Notes: generated by a model from the letters alone, not told the origin. 64,000 nt of DNA from Methylotenera sp. (GCA_013141495.1 JABFQV010000009.1:62001-126000), one strand, 5' to 3'. Positions 1 through 9,216 are shown, counted from the first letter of the stretch. Translations and numbers: made by a program.

Positions 1-1278
1 CCTCATCTGGAAACTGGTGAAGTACTGACAGTTGAAAAAATCTACGGTGACCAACATTTCACCGAACCGCCACCACGTTACGGTGAAGCTAGTTTAGTTA
101 AAATTTTAGAAGAATACGGCATTGGTCGCCCTTCAACTTACGCAAGTATTATCAGCACGTTGCAAGACCGTGAATATGTAATTCTAGATAAAAAGCGCTT
201 TACACCAACCGATGTTGGGCGCGTAGTGAATAAATTTTTAACTGAACATTTTACCAAATATGTAGATTATGACTTTACCGCCAACCTGGAAAATGCACTC
301 GATAGCGTAGCTGAAGGCGAGCGCGAGTGGATTCCATTGATGGCAGAATTTTGGCAGGGGTTTAATCAGCAGTTACTCAGTAAAGCCGATGTGGATCGCC
401 CAGGCAACGAGCTGATTGATGAAGCTTGCCCTAAATGTGGCAAGCCCTTACAAAAACAATTAAGCCGCTTCGGCACGTTTATTGGCTGTACGGGCTATAA
501 CGATACGCCTAAATGTGACTACAAACGTAGCCTCAATGGCGCGGCTCAAGTAGGTAGCGACCCAATCATCATCGGCACCGATGTTGAAACCAGCAAAGAA
601 ATTATGCTGATGAACGGGCCTTACGGGCCCTATTTACAGCTAGGCGTAGCGGTTGAAGGTGACAAAAAGAAACCAAAACGTGTAAGCGTGCCCAAAGAGA
701 TTCCACTGACCGATATGAGCTTGGAAACCGCGAAAATGGTACTGTCGCTCCCGCGTGATTTAGGCTTGCATCCTGAAACCAATAAAAAGGTGATTGCCAA
801 CATTGGTCGCTTTGGTCCTTATGTAAACCATGATGCTAAATTTAAATCGATCCCAAAAACAGAAAGTGTATTTACCATTGATTTAGCAGGTGCAGTCGCC
901 TTGCTCGCCGCCGCTCATACGGGCCCTGCGCCATTATGCTCACTTGGTAGCCACCCGACTGAAGACGGACAAATTGAAGTGTTTGCCGGACGTTACGGCC
1001 CTTACGTGCAGCACGGCAAGGTTCGGGCAACGCTTCCAAAAAGTGTTGAGCCTGAATCGCTCACGCTAGAAGAAGCATTAGAGTTATTAAATGCTAAGGC
1101 AGCAAAAGAGGCACCCGCTAAAAAGGCGAGCGCCAAGAAAACAGCTGTGAAAAAAGTCAGCGCGAAGAAACCTGCAACTACCAAAAAAACAGTTACCAAG
1201 CCCTCAACCGCTAAAACAACTGTTAAAAAATCTCCAGTCAAAAAAGCCGTAAGCAAAAAAACTGACAGCGCGGAATAA
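1..1278 (+). CDS. topA: DNA topoisomerase I, C-terminal part (cut by window edge)
   Basis: The frame is open from base 1, so only the last 425 residues are present. Type IA topoisomerase relaxes negatively supercoiled DNA. The start of the visible part matches the conserved block containing EEYGIGRPSTYASIISTLQ. The active-site tyrosine region lies upstream of the window. Next comes a four-cysteine zinc ribbon (CPKCG ... GC ... KC), then three C-terminal repeat units marked by GPYGPYLQLG, GRFGPYVNH and GRYGPYVQHGK, as in proteobacterial TopA. The protein ends in about 65 residues that are almost only Lys, Ala, Thr, Val, Ser and Pro, a histone-H1-like basic tail common in betaproteobacteria and probably DNA-binding. 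Identification is firm; only the N-terminus is missing. Confidence 0.95.
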   Translation, partial: PHLETGEVLTVEKIYGDQHFTEPPPRYGEASLVKILEEYGIGRPSTYASIISTLQDREYVILDKKRFTPTDVGRVVNKFLTEHFTKYVDYDFTANLENALDSVAEGEREWIPLMAEFWQGFNQQLLSKADVDRPGNELIDEACPKCGKPLQKQLSRFGTFIGCTGYNDTPKCDYKRSLNGAAQVGSDPIIIGTDVETSKEIMLMNGPYGPYLQLGVAVEGDKKKPKRVSVPKEIPLTDMSLETAKMVLSLPRDLGLHPETNKKVIANIGRFGPYVNHDAKFKSIPKTESVFTIDLAGAVALLAAAHTGPAPLCSLGSHPTEDGQIEVFAGRYGPYVQHGKVRATLPKSVEPESLTLEEALELLNAKAAKEAPAKKASAKKTAVKKVSAKKPATTKKTVTKPSTAKTTVKKSPVKKAVSKKTDSAE

Positions 1279-1314
1279 AAACACTAGCGCTAATTTAAGT
1301 TAAAGTTTCACCCA

Positions 1315-1344
1315 TAAAAAAAGCGGCCTAGTGCCGCTTTTTTT
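1315..1344. terminator. Bidirectional rho-independent terminator between topA and pbpG
   Basis: A 7-bp stem AAGCGGC/GCCGCTT with a 5-nt loop is preceded by a run of A and followed by a run of T, so it can stop transcription from both convergent genes. Confidence 0.85.
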
Positions 1345-1364
1345 ACAAAGATGTTATAAGAAAA

Positions 1365-2372
1365 TCAACCGCTGACGTGCTCACCCAAAGAAGCTATATC
1401 ATTGTGCTCCACCCATTTACGAATACGATTAGCATCTCCAACCCGAGTCATTTTTCCTGCAGAATCAAGCAACACGATAATCATTGGTTGCCCGGATATT
1501 TCAGCCTGCATCACTAAGCAACGTCCGGCTTCATTGATAAAGCCAGTTTTAGATAAACCGATAACCCAATTTCCAGCACGTACCAATGCATTCGTGTTTA
1601 CAAAGTTAATTGGATTTTGCCGCCCATACAACGTAATCTCTTGCGAGGCGGTCGTACTGACTTGGCGGATTTCAGGATAGCTATATGCGGCATTGACCAT
1701 TTTAGCCAAATCCCCTGCCGTAGAAACATTGTTACTATTTAAGCCTGAAGAATCCACAAAATGCGTAGATTTCATCCCTAACAGTTGTGCCTTATAATTC
1801 ATCGCGGCGACAAATGCAGTAATGCCACCTGGATAATTACGCCCTAATGCCGATGCCGCACGGTTCTCTGAGGCTATTAAAGCCAGTTGCAACAATTCTC
1901 CGCGAGTAAGTATGGTGCCTACGCCGAGCCTTGATCTAGTTCCTTTGAGATAATCAACATCTTCATCCGTAATATAGAGCAGATCATCCATTGGTAAATG
2001 AGCATCGAGCATCACCATTGCCGTCATCAACTTGGTAACTGAGGCAATCGGTGTAGGTAAATCTGTGTTTTTTGCATAGACGGTTTCACCTGTGAGCTGG
2101 TTGATGACCAGCGCTTTAAGTGAGGCTAGCTTTAGTGGGGTGCTGCCGTCATAGGCATCAACTGCCATGGCTTTATGCGTACGAATCCGATTGTGAACCC
2201 TAGGTGCACTAGATTTAAATTTAACTTTTTTATACTTATGAACAACCTTGGCCTTACTACTTGAGGTGGCAGTCTTGTAAGACTTTTTTTCGGCGGCATG
2301 CAAAGCCATTGGTGCGGCACTCAGCATTACTGCGATATAAAAAATAAATAATTTGCGTGCGGAAGTTTTCAT
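1365..2372 (-). CDS. pbpG: D-alanyl-D-alanine endopeptidase, PBP7 type (peptidase S11)
   Basis: This is a periplasmic penicillin-binding peptidase that cleaves D-Ala-meso-DAP cross-links in peptidoglycan. A signal peptide (residues 1-27, ending ALHAA) is followed by a Lys/Ser-rich basic linker to about residue 70. All three S11 motifs are visible: SVTK at 111-114 (nucleophile Ser111), SEN at 168-170 and KTG at 275-277. The length of 335 fits the PBP7/PbpG group, which lacks the long C-terminal domain of PBP5/6. It is convergent with topA and shares its terminator. It could alternatively be called a DacF-like carboxypeptidase, but the size and lack of a C-terminal anchor favour PbpG. Confidence 0.85.
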   Translation of the reverse strand: MKTSARKLFIFYIAVMLSAAPMALHAAEKKSYKTATSSSKAKVVHKYKKVKFKSSAPRVHNRIRTHKAMAVDAYDGSTPLKLASLKALVINQLTGETVYAKNTDLPTPIASVTKLMTAMVMLDAHLPMDDLLYITDEDVDYLKGTRSRLGVGTILTRGELLQLALIASENRAASALGRNYPGGITAFVAAMNYKAQLLGMKSTHFVDSSGLNSNNVSTAGDLAKMVNAAYSYPEIRQVSTTASQEITLYGRQNPINFVNTNALVRAGNWVIGLSKTGFINEAGRCLVMQAEISGQPMIIVLLDSAGKMTRVGDANRIRKWVEHNDIASLGEHVSG

Positions 2373-2549
2373 TACTCGTTCTACCTCATGGAGTTACGAT
2401 TGAATACTATATAAAAACTTTAGCTTTGTCATCAATAATTTATATTTTCATATTAATCAGATATTGGCTATATTTGCCTTGTTGGCAACACGCTTTAAAT
2501 TATTAATGCCCGCCTTATAAATTACGTTAAAATTCACCCTGACACCTAC

Positions 2550-2749
2550 GGAAGCGCTGATTAAATGAGCGAGCGGGATAAAGTGCACCCGTAAAGGGCA
2601 TGTCCGTAGAATATATGCGCTGAAGCGCATTATTCATACGCCAAAGGCGCACGGAACGCAGAAACCGAGATAGTACGCCTTGTACAGCGAGGTTTCGAGT
2701 ACCGCGCAACGACGCAATTTTCCCGTGTAGCCATTTAATCAGCGCTTCC
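2550..2749. repeat. MITE-like element with 18-bp perfect terminal inverted repeats
   Basis: The left end GGAAGCGCTGATTAAATG (2550-2567) is the exact reverse complement of the right end (2732-2749). The 200-bp unit has no convincing gene; a 60-codon minus-strand reading inside it (2527-2709) looks accidental. It fills half of the 406-base gap between pbpG and gcvH. The rest of that gap (2373-2549) is AT-rich and presumably holds the pbpG promoter. No clear target-site duplication is seen. Confidence 0.7.
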
Positions 2750-2778
2750 CTAACTTAATGACTTTAAAGTAGATAACC

Positions 2779-3162
2779 ATGCGTACACCACCACATCTTT
2801 ACTATAGTGCCAAACATTTATGGACAAAACCAACGGCAGATGGCGTTTGGGAAGCAGGCATTACGGATTATGCACAAGATTTATTAGGTGATGTTGTATT
2901 TATTGATGCGCCGTCAGTAGGTAGCGAACTTAAAGCAGATCAGCCTTGCGGCTTGATAGAGTCTGTTAAAACGGGCTCCGACTTACATGCCTTGGTGGAT
3001 GGCGAAGTGCTGGAAATAAATCAAGCACTAATCAACTCGCCTGAGCAAATCAATGAAGATCCTTATAAAGCCTGGATCTTCAAATATAAAGCGCACGATA
3101 CTGAGGTTGAAAAAAAGCTACTTTCCGCTGAAGCTTATCAAACCTTGATTAGTACTTTGTAG
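2779..3162 (+). CDS. gcvH: Glycine cleavage system H protein (lipoyl carrier)
   Basis: This is a small cytosolic carrier whose lipoylated lysine shuttles the aminomethyl group between the P, T and L proteins of glycine cleavage. The lipoylation motif ESVKTGSDL places the modified lysine at residue 64. The length of 127 and the start (HLYYSAKHLWTK) match the GcvH family. The usual partners gcvT and gcvP are not beside it, so it is either a dispersed gcvH or a lipoyl carrier serving another enzyme. The sequence resembles true GcvH more than the sulfur-oxidation lipoyl-binding LbpA proteins, but that distinction was judged by eye only. Confidence 0.9.
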   Translation: MRTPPHLYYSAKHLWTKPTADGVWEAGITDYAQDLLGDVVFIDAPSVGSELKADQPCGLIESVKTGSDLHALVDGEVLEINQALINSPEQINEDPYKAWIFKYKAHDTEVEKKLLSAEAYQTLISTL

Positions 3163-3191
3163 CGTAAGGCACTAGTTTGAAAAATTTCGAA

Positions 3192-3350
3192 CTATAGCTA
3201 ATCTCAAAAATAACGTCATCTCGTGTCATTCTGAGCGAAGCGAAGAATCCAGTGCGTACTAGTTGCATTGTGCTGGATTCTTCGCTTTGCTCAGAATGAC
3301 GATTTTTTAGCTAAATGATGCTTTGCCATTCTTTAGAAGATTAGCTATAG
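3192..3350. repeat. Inverted-repeat element, copy 1 (13-bp ends, palindromic core)
   Basis: The ends CTATAGCTAATCT (3192-3204) and AGATTAGCTATAG (3338-3350) are perfect inverted repeats. Inside is a long hairpin whose arms contain GTCATTCTGAGCGAAGCGAA and its near-complement, about 28 bp each. The same core occurs at 46846-46934. The element lies between gcvH and a minus-strand gene and could form a strong RNA structure. TA at both outer edges would fit insertion at a TA target. Confidence 0.8.
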
Positions 3351-3360
3351 CGTGAGCGCA

Positions 3361-4434
3361 TCACTTTTGGAACACCAGTCGCACCGACTCCACTAGCCTT
3401 TCCACTTCGGCTTTAATGTTAGCGGTCATTGCCTGCTCTATCCGCGGCACTTCACCGCCGAGTATTTCATGCACTTTGTTGCCTAAGGCTTGCTCAACTG
3501 CTGGCAGTTCAGCATTCAAAGTTTGCTTAAATTCATCTTTTGCATTTTCTGCCAGCGCTTCAAAATCTGTTTTTAAAGTAGCGCTTAACTCATTAGACAA
3601 ACCTTGATACAACGTGGGGAAGGTATCGCCTAGCTTTTGCTGCAATTGTTGCTGAGATTGCAGTTGCAACGCATCTAGATAAACACTTAACTCCACTTGC
3701 GTTTGCTGCGTGAGCGCTTTATAAACAGCCGCCAATTCCGACGCTAGATTGGCTTGATGTTGCGTTAAAATATCTTCGTGCAGTCGTGATATTTTTGTTT
3801 GCAAAGCATGGGTGGCATTTTCTACTGCCACTTTTTCCAGGTGCGTTAAATCAGCTTGCAATTGATCCGTAAGCGCTTGCTGTAATTGAGGTAATGCAGC
3901 ATTCAACTTATCCTGCACCACTGTAGTGCCTTCTAACTGCATTTGGTTAAAAGTTTGGTCTAAATCTGATTGAATTATTTCAACATTAGCCCGCAACATT
4001 TTGGGAATCTCTGTTGCAAAGTCGGCTCTTGCTTTATCCACAAGGCCTGCGGTTTGATTGGTAATGACCTGTTGCGCATGAATAACTTCACCGCTGACAT
4101 ATTGCTTTAAATTAGCCTCCAGCGCGCTTTGTGCCAGATTTGATTTCTGTGCAAGCAACTCCGTTTGTTGATTGATCGCACTAGAAAGATAAGCCTGGCT
4201 CGCTTTTTGAATATTGGCTGATTCACTCAACAAGTGATCAAGCAGTTCTTCACGCATATTATTTTTAAGCTTTTGGGTAATGGTGATTTCAATCTCACCC
4301 GCTAACTGCGGTCTGATTTGCGCAACAATCGCCGCGATGATATCTGGCGTAATCTGCGCTGGGGCTAACCTCGACTGTGTTGCTACATGCACTTCTGTTA
4401 ATAGCGGTATGTCATCATCTTGCATAGTATTCAA
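3361..4434 (-). CDS. Coiled-coil protein with DUF2486-like N-terminus, unknown function
   Basis: I do not recognise a function. The 357-residue protein starts with a short acidic motif DDDIPLLTEV, which recalls the DUF2486 proteins found beside holC in betaproteobacteria. From about residue 60 to the end it is Gln/Leu/Ala/Glu-rich with heptad-like spacing and no membrane segment or catalytic motif, so it should form a long coiled coil. It follows holC by 9 nt on the same strand and is very likely co-transcribed with pepA-holC. A role linked to DNA polymerase III chi is only a guess from the neighbourhood. Confidence 0.65.
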   Translation of the reverse strand: MNTMQDDDIPLLTEVHVATQSRLAPAQITPDIIAAIVAQIRPQLAGEIEITITQKLKNNMREELLDHLLSESANIQKASQAYLSSAINQQTELLAQKSNLAQSALEANLKQYVSGEVIHAQQVITNQTAGLVDKARADFATEIPKMLRANVEIIQSDLDQTFNQMQLEGTTVVQDKLNAALPQLQQALTDQLQADLTHLEKVAVENATHALQTKISRLHEDILTQHQANLASELAAVYKALTQQTQVELSVYLDALQLQSQQQLQQKLGDTFPTLYQGLSNELSATLKTDFEALAENAKDEFKQTLNAELPAVEQALGNKVHEILGGEVPRIEQAMTANIKAEVERLVESVRLVFQK

Positions 4435-4443
4435 CCCTTGAAT

Positions 4444-4893
4444 TTAGACATCATGAATAGTCGTCACCTGACTACTAGCCACATCCGTTGATTTTACCTG
4501 GTAGCCACGATCCCGATAAAACTTAAAACGAGATCTAGCGGCTACTTTATCTTCTTCATCAATCCCAACAATTTCCACCAACACTCTAAATCGACTAAAA
4601 AATGGGGGGTGCACCGTTTGCAAGTTAATCAGAATATCATCTTGAATTAAATGTTGGCCATCAGCATCAATCACAATAGGTGCATATTGACTTAATGCAT
4701 CAAAAGGCATGGTGCTACTCGGTAAAAAACTAGGTGCAGATTGTTGCCAAAGGCGTTGTTGTAACAACTGTCCCATGGCATCATTTTGCGTAAAAATAGT
4801 CAGCCGACACCCGCGAGCCACAGCTTTCTCACTAAGCTCGACTACTTTTACCAGCTTATCTGGCACGTTAAAAAAAAACTCTACGCGTGTCAT
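4444..4893 (-). CDS. holC: DNA polymerase III subunit chi
   Basis: Chi joins the clamp loader to single-stranded-DNA-binding protein during replication. The start MTRVEFFFNVPDK is the family signature, followed by the small alpha/beta fold and the motif LVEIVGIDEEDKVAARSRF near the C-terminus. I chose the ATG at 4893 (149 residues) because family members begin at this Met. An in-frame ATG at 4911 would add six residues and overlap pepA by 8 nt. The gene lies 10 nt after the pepA stop in the same orientation, the usual pepA-holC order in proteobacteria. Confidence 0.88.
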   Translation of the reverse strand: MTRVEFFFNVPDKLVKVVELSEKAVARGCRLTIFTQNDAMGQLLQQRLWQQSAPSFLPSSTMPFDALSQYAPIVIDADGQHLIQDDILINLQTVHPPFFSRFRVLVEIVGIDEEDKVAARSRFKFYRDRGYQVKSTDVASSQVTTIHDV

Positions 4894-4903
4894 CGCACAA
4901 GCA

Positions 4904-6418
4904 CTAAGCATTCAACTTATTTGCTCGCGCTACCAAAAACGCAGTCAGCAAGGGCACCGGGCGGCCCGTACCCCCTTTTTCTTTACCTGACTTCCAAGCA
5001 GTGCCAGCAATATCCAAATGTGCCCACTCATATTTTTTAGTAAATCTCGATAAGAAACAAGCGGCCGTAATACTACCACCCGCGCGACCTCCAATATTGG
5101 CGATATCGGCAAAATTGCTATCTAACAAAGGTTGATAATCATCCCACATCGGCATGTGCCAAGCACGGTCTAGCGCTGCCTCACCCGCATTTAACAACTC
5201 TTTTGCCAAGTCGTCGTTATTGCTAAATAAACCACTAGCATGATGGCCAAGCGCAATGACACACGCACCGGTTAATGTGGCAATATCAACTACGGCACTC
5301 GGCTCAAACCGCTCGGCATAAGTCAGTGCGTCACACAATATCAAGCGGCCTTCGGCATCCGTATTTAATACTTCAATCGTTAACCCGGACATACTCGTCA
5401 GTACATCGCCAGGGCGCGTTGCGCGGCCATCAGGCATATTTTCGCAAGTAGGGATAATACCAATAACATTCAGCGGCAATTTCATTTCCGCGATGGTTTT
5501 AAACGTGCCCAGCACGCTTGCTGCGCCGCACATGTCATATTTCATTTCATCCATCTCAGCACCGGGCTTCAATGAGATGCCACCAGTATCAAAGGTAACG
5601 CCCTTACCGACTAACACCACAGGCTTTTGATCTTTGTGACCTTTTAAGTGTTGCATGATAATAAACTTTGGCGGCTCTTCACTGCCTTGCGTCACCCCTA
5701 AGAATGAACCCATGCCTAATTCCTTTAGCGCATCAGTGTCTAAAACTTCAACCTTCAAGCCATAAGCTTTGCCCAGGGCTAACGCTTGCTCAGCAAGATA
5801 AGTTGGCGTACAGACATTAGGCGGTAAATTACCTAAATCCTTTGCTAAACTCACGCCTGCAGCCAGCGCACGACCTTCAGCCACAGCTGACTCAGCTTCG
5901 TTTAATGTGTTGGCATCAGCAATACTAATGGTGAGCTGTTTTAACTCTTTTTTAGCTTCTTTTTCTTCAGCGGCCGTTTTTTTACGTTTAATCGCATCAA
6001 AACGATAAGTGGCATCCAACACCACTTCAACCAAATGCGCAACCTTCCAACCAACGCTCAACTCTTTAACTGGGAGCTCTGCTAAAAAACTCACAGCTTC
6101 AGTAGTGCCGCTCGCAGCGACGGCCTTAACAGAAGCACGTACCGCTTTGCAGAATTGCTTTTCAGCAAATTCAGCCAGCTTACCCAACCCAACCAGCAAT
6201 ACACGCTCAACTTGTGAACCAGGCACATTGTGCAACATCAACGTTGCCTCTAATTTGCCATCTAAGTCACCACGCTTAAGTATATTGGTAATATAACCGT
6301 TTGATGCATCATCTATCGCTTGTGCCGCATTGGATAACTGATGTGACTCATAAACACCTACAATGGCACAATGACTCTGCTGTTTTTCCGCATGTGCTGT
6401 TTTTATGTTAAATTCCAT
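4904..6418 (-). CDS. pepA: Leucyl aminopeptidase (M17)
   Basis: This is a cytosolic hexameric two-metal aminopeptidase that removes N-terminal residues from peptides. In some bacteria it also acts as a DNA-binding recombination and regulatory factor. The M17 signature NTDAEGRL is at residues 352-359, and the metal-binding and catalytic lysine block GKGVTFDTGG is at 271-280. The length of 504 is normal. An N-terminal domain of about 170 residues precedes the catalytic domain. It is divergent from lptF, and the 141-bp intergenic space must carry both promoters. This divergent pepA/lptFG arrangement is typical of proteobacteria. Confidence 0.95.
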   Translation of the reverse strand: MEFNIKTAHAEKQQSHCAIVGVYESHQLSNAAQAIDDASNGYITNILKRGDLDGKLEATLMLHNVPGSQVERVLLVGLGKLAEFAEKQFCKAVRASVKAVAASGTTEAVSFLAELPVKELSVGWKVAHLVEVVLDATYRFDAIKRKKTAAEEKEAKKELKQLTISIADANTLNEAESAVAEGRALAAGVSLAKDLGNLPPNVCTPTYLAEQALALGKAYGLKVEVLDTDALKELGMGSFLGVTQGSEEPPKFIIMQHLKGHKDQKPVVLVGKGVTFDTGGISLKPGAEMDEMKYDMCGAASVLGTFKTIAEMKLPLNVIGIIPTCENMPDGRATRPGDVLTSMSGLTIEVLNTDAEGRLILCDALTYAERFEPSAVVDIATLTGACVIALGHHASGLFSNNDDLAKELLNAGEAALDRAWHMPMWDDYQPLLDSNFADIANIGGRAGGSITAACFLSRFTKKYEWAHLDIAGTAWKSGKEKGGTGRPVPLLTAFLVARANKLNA

Positions 6419-6559
6419 TTAGTTGCATCCTTGATTTTGTGGTTATTTCATTTATCAATCTATAATGACGTTTGATTGCGAATGTCAGTAAATTTTAATT
6501 AAATTATCGCGTGTTTTACACGTAATTCATAGCCGTAAATAAATTAGTCAATAAATCCT

Positions 6560-7672
6560 ATGCTTTTTAAACGCTCACTCCTACAAGAACTTATTTCTAC
6601 CGCAGCTGGTGCGTTCCTTATTTTGCTCGGCATTGTCATCGCCCAGCGTGCCGGCAACCTTATTCGCCTTGCAACAAAAGGGGTACTACCAAACGATGCA
6701 ATTATCACCATGCTCGGTTTTAATATGATCAAGTACCTGCCGATGATACTGTCATTGACCATTTTTTTGGCCGTTCTGATGACCTTATCGCGCTGGTATC
6801 GCGATTCTGAAATGGTAGTATGGTTTAGTAGCGGCTTAAGCATCAATAGTTGGATTCGCCCCGTGCTTAGCTTTACTGTGCCCGTTATCGCGCTGATTAC
6901 AGTTTTAAGCTTATTTATTATGCCGTGGGCAACAAGTAAAGGTGATGGCTTTCTCACGCAGCTTAAAAGTCGCGATGATTTAGCCTCCATCAGCCCGGGC
7001 GTATTTAAAGAATCAGGCAATGGCGAGCGCGTATTTTTTATAGAAAGCTTTGATGAGCTTGGCAATGTTGTAAAAAATATATTCGTTCAATCTATGCAGC
7101 ATCAAAAGTTAGGCATTATTGTTGCCGCAGAAGGCAGTCGCTTTATAGAAAAAAATAATGACCACTTTTTACTCCTGCAAAATGGTCGGCGCTATCAAGG
7201 TTCACCCGGAACAGCTGAGTTCTCAACCACAGAGTTTGAAAAATATGCTATTAGAATTGAAGCTAAAGAAGTTAAGGAGTCGCCTCCTAGCACACAATCA
7301 AAATCCAGCCAGGAGCTATTGCACAGCAAAAACTCAGCCAATAATGCCGAGCTACAATGGCGCTTCGCCATTCCAATTTCGGCATTGATCCTATCCTTAC
7401 TTGCCATTCCCTTAAGTGCAATAGACCCACGTGCTGGCCGCTCTGTTAATTTTGCCTTAGCGCTGATTATTTACATCATCTACAACAATTTACTAAGCAT
7501 CATGCAGACTTGGGTTACACAAGGCATAGTCAACGAGGTCATCGGTCTATGGCCAGTACATTTGCTATTTTTAGCACTGGCTATTTACATGCTTTACAGA
7601 AGAGGTCGGCAGCTACCTATGTTACCAAAGATTTTCACCCTGCCTTGGTCTGCATTTCGTCCTAAACATTAA
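6560..7672 (+). CDS. lptF: LPS export permease LptF
   Basis: This is one of the two membrane subunits of the LptB2FG ABC transporter that extracts lipopolysaccharide from the inner membrane. The YjgP/YjgQ-family layout is visible: three N-terminal membrane segments (about residues 12-125), a periplasmic beta-jellyroll domain (about 130-260) and three C-terminal helices starting with RFAIPISALILSLLAIPLSA. It is followed after 21 nt by lptG and divergent from pepA. A 30-residue hydrophilic linker around 228-258 (rich in Ser, Gln, Asn) precedes the C-terminal membrane block. Length is normal. Confidence 0.93.
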   Translation: MLFKRSLLQELISTAAGAFLILLGIVIAQRAGNLIRLATKGVLPNDAIITMLGFNMIKYLPMILSLTIFLAVLMTLSRWYRDSEMVVWFSSGLSINSWIRPVLSFTVPVIALITVLSLFIMPWATSKGDGFLTQLKSRDDLASISPGVFKESGNGERVFFIESFDELGNVVKNIFVQSMQHQKLGIIVAAEGSRFIEKNNDHFLLLQNGRRYQGSPGTAEFSTTEFEKYAIRIEAKEVKESPPSTQSKSSQELLHSKNSANNAELQWRFAIPISALILSLLAIPLSAIDPRAGRSVNFALALIIYIIYNNLLSIMQTWVTQGIVNEVIGLWPVHLLFLALAIYMLYRRGRQLPMLPKIFTLPWSAFRPKH

Positions 7673-7693
7673 GTTAATAGCGCCGAATACCCC

Positions 7694-8764
7694 ATGAGAA
7701 TTATCACCCGATATTTGCTAAAAGAAATCACCGTTAATGTGCTGCTTATTACGCTTGCGCTCATTGCTATGTTTTCATTTTTTGATTTATTACAAGAACT
7801 AGATAACCTAGGTAAAGGTGATTATGGATTGAGCAAAGTTGGGCTATTTGTATTACTAAGCGCACCGGGGCACATCTACGAGGTAATGCCTGTCGCGGTT
7901 CTAGTGGGATGCATGATGACCTTGGGCCAGTTTGCACGCTATTCGGAACTTATTGTATTAAGAGTGAGCGGTATTTCACTGCTAAATCTAGTATTTCTGC
8001 TATTAAAAATAGGCGTGATATTTACCCTGCTCACCTTTTTTGTAGGCGAGCTCATCACCCCACTAAGTGAAAAAATGGCACAACGGATGCGATTAAAAGC
8101 AACAGACTCCGTGATTGTGCAAGATTTTATGTCGGGACTTTGGGTGAAAGACGGCAACAACTTTGTGAATGTAGAAGAAGTGTTAGTTGATACCACGCTA
8201 CTCAATGTTCATATTTACGAATTTGACCATAAATTTCATCTGCAAACCATAAACCATGCTAAAAGCGGGGAGTTTGATAAAGACCAGTGGCATTTAAAAG
8301 AGGTGACTCAAACGCATTTTGACCAAGATTCCAATCGTGTTGTGCGGCTAGAGAATGCCACCTGGCGCTCGCTTATTCGTCCAGAGTTACTTAATGTACT
8401 ATTAGTGTTACCAGAAAAAATGTCTGCTTGGAATTTGTATTCGTATATACAACATTTGTCGATTAACAAACAAAAGACCACGCGTTATGAAATGGCACTT
8501 TGGGCAAAAATCGTTTACCCACTTGCATGCTTGGTTATGGTGATTTTAGCAGTGCCGTTTGGGTTTATTCAGCAACGTGCCACAGGCGCCAGCACTAAAA
8601 TATTCATGGGGATTATGCTCGGCGTGCTTTACCAAATACTGAGTGGTGCGTTCGTACACTTAGGCCTATTAAACAATTGGCCTCCACTTTTTAGCGCCAT
8701 TATGCCGACCATTTTATTTTTACTGGCAGGTCTTGTCATGCTCTATCAAGTTGATCGTAGATAA
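7694..8764 (+). CDS. lptG: LPS export permease LptG
   Basis: This is the second membrane subunit of the LptB2FG transporter, partner of LptF encoded 21 nt upstream. The start MRIITRYLLKEI and the following helix with FSFFDLLQELDNLGKGDYG are typical of LptG. A periplasmic domain lies between about residues 135 and 260, and three closing helices begin at LWAKIVYPLACLVMVILAVPFGF. The length of 356 is normal. The end of the gene is convergent with the RDD gene only 11 nt away. Confidence 0.93.
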   Translation: MRIITRYLLKEITVNVLLITLALIAMFSFFDLLQELDNLGKGDYGLSKVGLFVLLSAPGHIYEVMPVAVLVGCMMTLGQFARYSELIVLRVSGISLLNLVFLLLKIGVIFTLLTFFVGELITPLSEKMAQRMRLKATDSVIVQDFMSGLWVKDGNNFVNVEEVLVDTTLLNVHIYEFDHKFHLQTINHAKSGEFDKDQWHLKEVTQTHFDQDSNRVVRLENATWRSLIRPELLNVLLVLPEKMSAWNLYSYIQHLSINKQKTTRYEMALWAKIVYPLACLVMVILAVPFGFIQQRATGASTKIFMGIMLGVLYQILSGAFVHLGLLNNWPPLFSAIMPTILFLLAGLVMLYQVDRR

Positions 8765-8775
8765 CAGGGAGCAGA

Positions 8776-9216
8776 CTAATTGCTTTTGGTTGCGCTAACA
8801 ATCCTGTTTTTTAACAACCTATCATGCAGAAACAGCTTATCATGATCAAAAATAGCCCACAAAAACCCGGCCCCGCATAGCAGTAAACTTAAGCTTGCCA
8901 GCATGTATCTAGCCAAAGCATGACTCAAAGTAAGCGTTTTATTTTCCTGATTAACTATCTTCATATTCCAAGCTTGCATAGCCAATGTTTGCCCGCCTTT
9001 TACCCAGCAACGCACAAAATACGCACCCACTGACGACCACAAAAAAAACTGCAACAAGAAACGCTTAACAGCACCGGTTGCATCACCAACCAACCATAAA
9101 AACAGAGCAGCGCATGCAAAACTAATCGCAATGACAGTCAGTGCTTCATAAATAAAACAAGCCCCTAATTTGAATAAGCTAGGGGCAGTTAATTGCGCTA
9201 TTGGTTTTTTATTCAT
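8776..9216 (-). CDS. RDD family membrane protein
   Basis: A 146-residue integral membrane protein with four predicted helices. RDD proteins carry an Arg-Asp-Asp type motif in the first helix region and a conserved basic motif after the second loop. Here the conserved GGQTLAMQAWNMKIVN block around residues 82-97 and HDRLLKNRIV at the end support the family; the early Arg/Asp signature is degenerate. Function is unknown; some members act in ion or osmotic homeostasis. It is last in the minus-strand series sigma factor, DUF3619, DUF3106, RDD, with a 99-bp gap before it. Confidence 0.75.
   Translation of the reverse strand: MNKKPIAQLTAPSLFKLGACFIYEALTVIAISFACAALFLWLVGDATGAVKRFLLQFFLWSSVGAYFVRCWVKGGQTLAMQAWNMKIVNQENKTLTLSHALARYMLASLSLLLCGAGFLWAIFDHDKLFLHDRLLKNRIVSATKSN

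Noticed and set aside
1002-1256. Phe/Leu/Val-rich minus-strand reading that looks like a membrane protein
   Set aside because: It is the antisense of the Lys-rich TopA tail; Lys codons read backward give Phe and Leu.
2527-2709. 60-codon minus-strand reading inside the inverted-repeat element
   Set aside because: It crosses the left end of the element, has no ribosome site and Arg-rich composition typical of a chance frame.
2750-2778. Glycine riboswitch before gcvH
   Set aside because: Only 29 nt separate the repeat element from the ATG, too short for the aptamer, and no aptamer is seen upstream of it.
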